From JBCBEX01 sp038528235 (GTDB lineage Bacteria > Bacteroidota > Rhodothermia > Rhodothermales > Rubricoccaceae), in NCBI GenBank assembly GCA_038528235.1, contig JBCBEX010000081.1, positions 1 through 19,768 on the forward strand: a DNA stretch of 19,768 nt, given 5' to 3'. Position numbers and translations under genes: made by a program. This document shows positions 14,421 through 19,768 of this stretch, one piece after another. The notes below the pieces were generated by a model. That model ran no database searches. It worked only from the letters and a program-made list of their open reading frames with translations, and was not told the origin of the DNA. Within the stretch, counting starts at the first letter, position 1, and each line of letters begins with the position of its first letter.

Positions 14421-15479
14421 CTACCAGTCCGTGGTGGTCCAGGTGCCGTCCTGCCACGCCACGAGACAGCCGTGCTCTTCCTCCCAGATGGGATAGAAGA
14501 CGAACCGAGCGAGGCGACCGTCGGCGCTGAGCAGGACCTCGCGGAAGCCAGCCTGCTCAAAGGCGGTAGCGGGCGTTGCGAGGTCGAACGGGTCGTCCAT
14601 CGGGTTCTTGACGACGCCGTAGTCGGTCGCGTCCGCGCAGAGCCGATAGTGCTCGAAGAGCAGCGCCTCGATGCGCGTGCGCTCAGCGGTGCCCATTGCC
14701 ACGAGGCCGTTGACGAGCGTCACGTGACCGTCCGTCAGTCCAGACGTGGGGACGCGCTCGGCAGGCTCGCCGTCGGCGTCTTCGTTGTCGAGGCGCAGCG
14801 CGGTGAGGCTGTCGCCGAGCACGGGCAGCACGAGGGGGACGACAGGGAGGTCGTAGTGCGAGTCGCCGGGCTGGACGAGCGCTTCGGCCTCGGCGCGTGT
14901 GTAGCGCGACCGCTGCTGGGCAGGCGTTGGGACGGGCGGCGGCGGGGGCGGCTCGGCGGGCTTCAGCGGTGCGGTCTGCCGGAAGGAGGCGACGAGGCCC
15001 TCCACCAGCGGGTCGTAGGTCGCTCGGTCCGCGAAAGCGCAGCGGAAGGCAAACGCGTAGATGTGCCCCTGCGCCAGCACCCCGACCCAGCGCTGGTAGC
15101 GCTCGAACGATTGCTTCCCGTCCCAGCCGCGATCCAGCACGCGGTATGCGAAGTCGATAGCAGGCTTGCCGTCGATCGTGCGCTCGGTGCGGTGGAGGCG
15201 GGTGCAGTCGGCGCGGTAGACGGTCGTGTAGATGTCCGTCAGGCTGTCGAGCACGTCCTCCTCGAAGCGCACGCGCCAGTCCTCGGCGTTGCTACGCAGA
15301 CGGTATTGGCTGCGGTGGTCGACGTCCAGCCAGGCGTGGAGGTCGTCTGGAGGCTTGACCTGGAGCGCCTCGGCGTAGCGGAACTGCTGGTGCTCGCTGA
15401 AGAGAGGCGGGACGCGCACCGCAAAGCTGCGCAGCGTGATTTCCGGCCACGCAGTCGGATCAGTCGGGGTGTCAGCCAT
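14421..15479 (-). CDS. two-domain protein of unknown function
   Basis: A 352-aa soluble protein. The N-terminal part (about 15-168) alternates strands and helices and resembles small alpha/beta lipoprotein-like folds that begin with a FAVRVPPLF-type strand. A proline-rich linker (174-185, six prolines in a row) leads to a C-terminal domain (about 205-352). That domain contains LLFEHYRLCAD, a strand VLLSADGRLARFVFYP and WEEEHG (332-337). The last motif recalls DUF6985/DUF2004-type domains of unknown function, but the match is loose. No signal peptide is seen. The start overlaps the stop of the thioesterase gene by 8 bp (ATGGCTGA), so the two are probably translationally coupled. No enzyme motif is visible and I assign no function. 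Confidence 0.75.
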   Translation of the reverse strand: MADTPTDPTAWPEITLRSFAVRVPPLFSEHQQFRYAEALQVKPPDDLHAWLDVDHRSQYRLRSNAEDWRVRFEEDVLDSLTDIYTTVYRADCTRLHRTERTIDGKPAIDFAYRVLDRGWDGKQSFERYQRWVGVLAQGHIYAFAFRCAFADRATYDPLVEGLVASFRQTAPLKPAEPPPPPPVPTPAQQRSRYTRAEAEALVQPGDSHYDLPVVPLVLPVLGDSLTALRLDNEDADGEPAERVPTSGLTDGHVTLVNGLVAMGTAERTRIEALLFEHYRLCADATDYGVVKNPMDDPFDLATPATAFEQAGFREVLLSADGRLARFVFYPIWEEEHGCLVAWQDGTWTTTDW

Positions 15480-15903
15480 CGGCCTGCGCTGCCAGTTGCT
15501 CCGCCAAGCGCTTCTCGATAGCCGCGCGCAGTACGTCCGGTAGCGCCACGGGCCGCTCGGTCGTCCGGTCGACCCACACCATCGTCGACTCGCCCGTCGC
15601 GAAGACCGTATCGGGGTCGCCGTCGAGCGTGAGCACGTAGCGATTCGTGAGCGACGTGCGCCCCGGCGGGTCGGCGTCGACGTGGACGAGTACTGTGGCG
15701 GGCGCCTTGATGGGGCGCTTGAACTGGCAACTCGCCGCGACGAGGACAGGGCCGTAGTCCTGCGTCACCCACGGCAGGTCCAGCCGCTCCATCGCCTCGA
15801 TGCGCGCCTGTTCGAGGTAGGTGAAGTAGATAGCGTTGTTGACGTGCCCGAAGGCGTCCTGGTCGGCCCAACGGGCGGGGATGCGAGCAGTGTAGAGGGG
15901 CAT
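15472..15903 (-). CDS. hotdog-fold acyl-CoA thioesterase (4HBT family)
   Basis: A 143-aa cytoplasmic enzyme expected to hydrolyse acyl-CoA thioesters. The family signature is complete near the N-terminus: RWADQDAFGHVNNAIYFTYLEQAR (residues 11-34) with catalytic-type D16, G19-H20-V21-N22-N23, Y26 and E31. The remaining beta strands (VLVAASCQFKRPIKAPATVL, TVFATGESTMVWVD) match the single-domain 4-hydroxybenzoyl-CoA thioesterase type, and length is normal. The ATG at 15903 is preferred because the signature sits at the usual distance from it; an upstream frame to 15960 adds non-family residues. It lies 76 bp after the thioredoxin-like gene and overlaps the following gene by 8 bp. Natural substrate cannot be told from sequence. 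Confidence 0.92.
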   Translation of the reverse strand: MPLYTARIPARWADQDAFGHVNNAIYFTYLEQARIEAMERLDLPWVTQDYGPVLVAASCQFKRPIKAPATVLVHVDADPPGRTSLTNRYVLTLDGDPDTVFATGESTMVWVDRTTERPVALPDVLRAAIEKRLAEQLAAQADG

Positions 15904-15979
15904 GGAGCGTAGCGGTGCAGCGGTCCAGCGGTGAGGCAGTGGATGAGCACACCGCAACACAGCCGAATCGCCACACTCA

Positions 15980-16774
15980 TCAGTAGAGAGAGCGGTTGAA
16001 GACGGGGCGGTGCTGCTTCACAACGGGGTGGCCCTCGCCGAGCGTGGCGAAGACGGCGAGGCAGGCGCGGCGGGCGCCGTCGGCGTCGTAGCTGCGGTCT
16101 TGGACGAGCACCTGAATGAACCGGGTGAGCGCAGCATCGGCGTCGCCCTGCTGGAGCTCGGTGAGGGCCTCGGCGTAGAGTGGGCGCACCGGAGCCTCGG
16201 CGAGCGTCGCGGGGTCACGCTGGAGGAAGCCGGCGAGGGACCGGACGCCCACGGCGGTCTGCGTGTGCTGGCCGTCCACGAGCGTGCGGGCGCGGTCAGG
16301 GTCATCGAAGACGACGGCGCGGGCTAGGTGGACGCGCGCATCGGGGTTCGCCTCGTTCTCGGCGTAGGCGTCTTCGAGGAGCGGTAGGGCAGCGGCGCGG
16401 TTGCCTGCGTCGAGGCGGGCGGTGGCGTCGGCGAGGAGCGCCTTCTGGCGGCTCGGGAGGTGGTCGGCGAGCCAGCGGCGCAGCGCCGGTTCGGGGAGCG
16501 CGCCGGTGAACTCGGCTACGACCTCGCCGCTCGCGAAGAGCTTCACGGCGGGGATGCCACGGATCTGGAAACGCGCCGAGAGGGCTTGGTGCTGGTCGGT
16601 GTTGACCTTCACGAGCGACCACGCGTCGCTCTCCGCGTCGAGCTTGTCGAGCGTGGGGCCGAGCACGCGGCAGGGGCCGCACCACGGCGCCCAGAAGTCG
16701 ACGAGGACGGGGCGCTCGTGGCTGGCCGCGATCACGTCCTGCTCGAAGTCGAGGACGGCATCGGTCGGTTGCAT
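15980..16774 (-). CDS. cnoX: thioredoxin-TPR co-chaperone, CnoX/YbbN-like
   Basis: A 264-aa cytoplasmic protein. The thioredoxin domain (1-110) carries an intact WCGPC active site (W31, C32, C35) and the cis-proline loop GIP (P75). A tetratricopeptide-rich helical half follows (about 112-264), with LDAGNRAAALPLLEDAYAEN and YAEALTELQQGDADAALTRF as repeats. This is the layout of CnoX (YbbN), a holdase that protects oxidised proteins and passes them to chaperones. E. coli CnoX lacks a CGPC pair; the intact pair here fits the redox-active forms from other bacteria. It is first in a likely operon with the thioesterase and the two-domain unknown. The ATG at 16774 gives a standard thioredoxin start. 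Confidence 0.92.
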   Translation of the reverse strand: MQPTDAVLDFEQDVIAASHERPVLVDFWAPWCGPCRVLGPTLDKLDAESDAWSLVKVNTDQHQALSARFQIRGIPAVKLFASGEVVAEFTGALPEPALRRWLADHLPSRQKALLADATARLDAGNRAAALPLLEDAYAENEANPDARVHLARAVVFDDPDRARTLVDGQHTQTAVGVRSLAGFLQRDPATLAEAPVRPLYAEALTELQQGDADAALTRFIQVLVQDRSYDADGARRACLAVFATLGEGHPVVKQHRPVFNRSLY

Positions 16775-16847
16775 AAACAGAAGGGCTGGCGCAAAGAAGG
16801 GAAGGCCTTCCCTGACGCGCAGCCCCGTGCGAGGTTCGCGCTGCCCG

Positions 16848-17468
16848 CTACGGTACGCCCCAGATCGAGAGGAAACCGTCGTTCTCCAGGCCGATCAGGC
16901 AGGCTCCGGCCGTGCAGTCGCCCTCCTGATTGCTGCTGAAGAGCGTCGTGCCGCGTCCGCCCGTGACGGAGCCGTCGCCGATGCGGAGGTGGTCGGCCAT
17001 CGGGCCCTTCCCGATCACCTCGGCCTGCTCATCGTTCACGGTGAGTTGCCGAGGCATGAGGAAGCGAAAGACGACCTCCGTCTCCTGCTCCATAAACTGC
17101 GAGCCTGAGTTTGCGCTGGTGGTGCCGAGGCCGCCATCGCTGGCAAAGGGGACGTGCATGATTTCGCCGATCAGGACGATGCACAGGGTGGTTTCGCTGC
17201 AGCCAGCGTGACGGTCCGTGCTGCCGTAGAGCGTGAGGCCCCGCGCGGCCGCGACGGTGTTGTCGCCCGTGACCTGGAAGAGGGCGGCGAGATTGCGGTC
17301 TTTCTGGACGAGTGCCATCTGCTCATTGCTGAGGACGGTCTCGCGCATGAGTTCGAACTCGGTGAGGTTGGTGCTGCCGAGGTCGGGACTAACGACGCCA
17401 GTGGGTTGGGCCTGGACTGCGAGCGGCAGCACGGCGAGGAGAAGAAGGGTCGCGAGGAAAACGCGCAT
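16848..17468 (-). CDS. secreted protein with internal duplication, unrecognised
   Basis: A 206-aa exported protein from the ATG at 17468, with a clear signal peptide at 1-21 (MRVFLATLLLLAVLPLAVQA-Q). The mature part is two related units of about 55 residues, roughly 40-98 and 138-194. The strongest shared stretch is GDNTVAAARGLTLYGS (68-83) against GDGSVTGGRGTTLFSS (164-179), each followed by a cysteine pair (C90/C96 and C185/C190). The LM...NEQ...K lead-in at 40-56 is echoed at 138-154. All four cysteines lie in the repeats, so one disulfide per unit is plausible in the periplasm or outside. I know no family with this pattern. It is divergent from the S41 peptidase gene across a 164-bp gap that should hold both promoters. 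Confidence 0.75.
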   Translation of the reverse strand: MRVFLATLLLLAVLPLAVQAQPTGVVSPDLGSTNLTEFELMRETVLSNEQMALVQKDRNLAALFQVTGDNTVAAARGLTLYGSTDRHAGCSETTLCIVLIGEIMHVPFASDGGLGTTSANSGSQFMEQETEVVFRFLMPRQLTVNDEQAEVIGKGPMADHLRIGDGSVTGGRGTTLFSSNQEGDCTAGACLIGLENDGFLSIWGVP

Positions 17469-17632
17469 AGCGTGGGGAGGGACGGTGGAGGAAAAAGCGG
17501 GTCGACTGGGTACGCGCTGGACCTGCGCGTCAGGGGTCACGCACGTTGGGGCGTGCGCGGTAACCTGCGGGCGGCGCGCCCGTAGCGCGGGCCGAGCCCC
17601 GCTCCCCACCGCTGTTCACCTCCCCCGACCTT

Positions 17633-19426
17633 ATGTCTCGTCTCTCACTCGTCATCCTCGTCGCGGTGCTCGCGGCGACCGCGCACGCTCAGCCCCTCAC
17701 CATCGCTCTCGACCTCGTCGACCGCGACCTCGCAGGCGCGACCGTCGGTATCCGGGGCGACACGGCCCCGCTGTCGTGGGAGGCCTCGCTGCCGCTCATG
17801 GACCCCGACGGCGATGGCGTCTACGCCGCCGAGGTCGCCTTCCCGGACGGGACCGGGCGCGTCGCGTACAAGGGCGTCCTCGAACCCGAAGCGGGTGAGG
17901 CTGAATGGGAGCCGGGGAGCAACCGGCTGCTGCTACCCGGTGTGATGACCGAGGATCGCCGCGCCTTCGGAGCCGCGCAGACCGACCTCCCCGTCGTGAC
18001 GATCACGGCCGCGCAACTCGCCGAGGACCTCGCGGTGCTGCGCGACGGCATGACCACGCTGCATCCCGGTCTGCAGCTCCACAACACGCACGCTGACCTC
18101 GCCGCTGCGGCCGACCGCCTTGCCGCCGCCGCCCGCGATCTTGTAGCGACCTACGGCGACGCGATTCCCGTGACGGCCGCCTATCTCCCCATTGCCGAGG
18201 CCGTCGCCGCGATCCGCGACGGGCACACGCAAGTGAGCATGTACAACCAGAGCAGCTATACCGAGGCCATCCTCTACGAACGCGCCGACCGCGTGCCGTT
18301 CACCTTCCGCCTCGTCACAGACGATGCAGGTACTCGCATGCTCGTTACCGCCGACGCCACCGCCGACCGCGTGCTGCCTGCTGGGACCGAGATTCTGACG
18401 CTCGACGGTCGCCCTGTCAACGAGGTGATCGATGCCTTGATGCTCTATGCCTCCGCCGACGGCAGCAACGATGCCAAGCGGATTGACCTCCTTCAGGTGG
18501 GCGACCTCCTCGCGCCCGCCGAGCGCTTCGACGTGGCCTACAGCCAGCACTTCGCGCCCGAGGGCGACCTCGTGCTCACCGTGCGTACGCCTGACGGGAC
18601 TGAGCAGACGCTCACCACACCGCGCATGAACGCCGACGCCCGCCGCGACGTACTCTGGGACCGCGACCCCGACCTGCCCCGCTCGCGCGACGACCTGCTC
18701 CGCTACGACTTCCTCGACGACGGGACGGCCTATCTCCGCATCGGCTCGTTCTCGACGTTCAACATGGACCTCGACTACGAAGCCTGGCTCACCGGTGCGT
18801 TCCAGACGTTCCGCGAGCGTGGGGCCGAGCGGCTCGTCGTGGACCTGCGTGGCAACGGCGGCGGCATGGACAACGCCGCGGCGCTCCTGTTCGCACACCT
18901 GCTGACCGAGCCCGTCGAGGTGACCCAGTGGCAGGGGCACACCGCCTACCAGACGGTTCCCGATGCCCTGCGCCCGCACGTCCGTTCGTGGTCGACCGAC
19001 TTCTACGACCTCAGCGACAGCGTCACGCCGCAGGACGACGGCACCTTCGCGCTCGCACCGCGCCCACCGATGACGGTGTCGCCCGCCCCAGACGCCTTCG
19101 ACGGGAAGGTGGCCGTGCTGATTGACGCGGGGCCGTCGTCGGCGACGTTCTACCTAGCGGACATGATCCAGCAGACCGGCGCCGCGCCGCTCGTTGGGCA
19201 GACGACGGGCGGGAGCTTGAAGGGCCTCAACGGCGGCCAGATGGTCTTCCTCACCCTGCCGCACACCGGCTTTGCCGTGGACGTGCCGCTCTATGGGAGT
19301 CGCCCTGTCACGCCGGGGCCGGACCGTGGTATCGTGCCGGATGTGCTCGTGGAGCCGGACGCCGACGCCGTCGTCGCAGGGCGTGATCCCGAGTTGGAAG
19401 CCGCGCTGTCGCTGCTAGACCAGTAA
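17633..19426 (+). CDS. secreted S41-family serine peptidase with CBM20-like N-terminus
   Basis: A 597-aa exported protease with a signal peptide at 1-19 (cleavage after AHA). Residues about 20-104 resemble a CBM20/starch-binding fold (VGIRGDTAPLSWEASLPL, RVAYKGVLEP, EWEPGSNRLLLPG). The S41 region then starts with a helical LAVLRDGMTTLHPGL segment (about 132-147) and a PDZ-like strand pair around ILTLDGRPVNEVIDAL. The protease core has YLRIGSFS, LVVDLRGNGGG and the nucleophile loop IDAGPSSATF with S502 or S503. Late motifs VGQTTGG and PDRGIVPDVLVEPD are also typical. The catalytic core looks complete. The binding-like N-domain may hold a carbohydrate or serve only as a spacer. It starts 164 bp from the divergent duplicated-unit protein. 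Confidence 0.9.
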   Translation: MSRLSLVILVAVLAATAHAQPLTIALDLVDRDLAGATVGIRGDTAPLSWEASLPLMDPDGDGVYAAEVAFPDGTGRVAYKGVLEPEAGEAEWEPGSNRLLLPGVMTEDRRAFGAAQTDLPVVTITAAQLAEDLAVLRDGMTTLHPGLQLHNTHADLAAAADRLAAAARDLVATYGDAIPVTAAYLPIAEAVAAIRDGHTQVSMYNQSSYTEAILYERADRVPFTFRLVTDDAGTRMLVTADATADRVLPAGTEILTLDGRPVNEVIDALMLYASADGSNDAKRIDLLQVGDLLAPAERFDVAYSQHFAPEGDLVLTVRTPDGTEQTLTTPRMNADARRDVLWDRDPDLPRSRDDLLRYDFLDDGTAYLRIGSFSTFNMDLDYEAWLTGAFQTFRERGAERLVVDLRGNGGGMDNAAALLFAHLLTEPVEVTQWQGHTAYQTVPDALRPHVRSWSTDFYDLSDSVTPQDDGTFALAPRPPMTVSPAPDAFDGKVAVLIDAGPSSATFYLADMIQQTGAAPLVGQTTGGSLKGLNGGQMVFLTLPHTGFAVDVPLYGSRPVTPGPDRGIVPDVLVEPDADAVVAGRDPELEAALSLLDQ

Positions 19427-19441
19427 ACAAGCTCTGGCTCG

Positions 19442-19460
19442 CTTGGGGTCATGCCCCAAG
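19442..19460 (+). terminator. hairpin after the S41 peptidase gene
   Basis: CTTGGGG-TCATG-CCCCAAG is a perfect 7-bp stem with a 5-nt loop, 15 bp past the peptidase stop. It lacks a following T-run. Its position between convergent genes suits a terminator on both strands. Confidence 0.45.
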
Positions 19461-19462
19461 TG

Positions 19463-19568
19463 TGTCATGCTGAACTTGGTTCAGCATCTCAGCAATGAGA
19501 CGATCTGCCTCTGTTGCTAGAGATCCTGAAACCGCAGGTTCACGCCAGTAATCAAGTTCAGGATGACA
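19463..19568. repeat. dispersed intergenic repeat, copy 2
   Basis: TGTCATGCTGAACTT (19463-19477) is mirrored by AAGTTCAGGATGACA (19554-19568), with one mismatch in 15. The left end also folds locally (TGCTGAAC-TTG-GTTCAGCA, 19468-19486). The outer bases match copy 1 at 5188-5345, while the interior differs and is shorter (106 bp against 158 bp). Like copy 1 it lies in an intergenic gap, here between two convergent genes. Confidence 0.7.
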
Positions 19569-19588
19569 AGAAGTGATCGTGTTGGGAC

Positions 19589-19768
19589 CTAAGGCAACGT
19601 CAGGCGCACGCCGAGACCGATGCAGCCGCCGTGCGTCGGGCCGTAGACGTAGGCCGTGTCGAAGTTGGGGCCAAACGGATTCGCCGGGTCGATGAGCGGG
19701 GCGGGCTGCTGGTAGTTGAAAATGTTCTCGCCCGCGAGGTAGACCTGTGCGAGTGTCCCGTTCGGGAG
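19589..19768 (-). CDS. TonB-dependent receptor, C-terminal end (partial)
   Basis: The last 59 codons of a minus-strand gene that runs off the right edge. The stop is TAG at 19591-19589. The reading includes VYLAGENIFNYQQPAPLIDP and NPFGPNFDTAYVYGPTHGG, ending IGLGVRLTLP. The pattern EN-I-F-N-Y-Q-Q-P, then NPFGPNFD, then a final amphipathic strand is typical of the closing beta strands of Bacteroidota TonB-dependent receptors (GENIFNYxQ... GPNFD... YGP... GLR...). It would import a siderophore, vitamin or glycan across the outer membrane. The ligand cannot be judged from this fragment. Only the C-terminus is present, so integrity of the gene is unknown. Confidence 0.78.
   Translation of the reverse strand, partial: LPNGTLAQVYLAGENIFNYQQPAPLIDPANPFGPNFDTAYVYGPTHGGCIGLGVRLTLP

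Overview
The window is GC-rich, densely coded DNA. It most resembles a Rhodothermales-type member of the Bacteroidota/Rhodothermota. The evidence is a hybrid-looking sensor kinase with a beta-propeller and Y_Y_Y periplasmic region, a decayed type IX secretion (T9SS) C-terminal sorting domain, a small protein with a PID-CTERM-like tail, a TonB-receptor C-terminus, Bacteroidota-style lipoproteins, and the lack of clear Shine-Dalgarno sites. No tRNA, rRNA, CRISPR array, transposase or recombinase gene was recognised. The phylum is inferred from gene families only. Position 1 may be a contig end, because a perfect inverted repeat starts exactly there.

Left part (1-5470). A 34-bp perfect inverted repeat encloses an AT-rich 104-bp segment directly upstream of a large NarL-type sensor histidine kinase (289-3501). 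Its likely partner, a LuxR-type response regulator (4213-4866), lies further along on the same strand. Between them, on the opposite strand, sit a small secreted protein with a PID-CTERM-like tail (3542-3775) and a single-stop relic of a T9SS sorting domain (about 3840-4111). A roughly 600-bp gene-free stretch follows, with hairpins and one copy of a dispersed TGTCATCCTGA-ended repeat.

Middle part (5471-9004). A lipoprotein 5'-nucleotidase/metallophosphatase (+) converges on a probable two-gene minus-strand unit. That unit is an unrecognised four-TM coiled-coil membrane protein followed by a DUF2262-like protein. It is preceded by an AT-rich promoter region with two copies of a GTTGAC-N3-GTCAAC-type dyad.

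Export operon (9005-14186, minus strand). ABC exporter, then HlyD-type membrane fusion protein, then TolC-type outer-membrane channel are tightly packed (11-bp gap, then an ATGA overlap). Together they form a complete tripartite type I secretion-like machine. The ATPase has altered signature, Q-loop and H-loop residues. No cargo gene is visible.

Right part (14421-19768). A likely minus-strand operon runs thioredoxin/TPR co-chaperone (CnoX-like), hotdog acyl-CoA thioesterase, then a two-domain protein of unknown function. An unrecognised secreted protein with an internal duplication (minus) is divergent from a secreted S41 peptidase with a CBM20-like N-terminus (plus). A second copy of the dispersed repeat lies before the C-terminal end of a TonB-dependent receptor that runs off the window edge.
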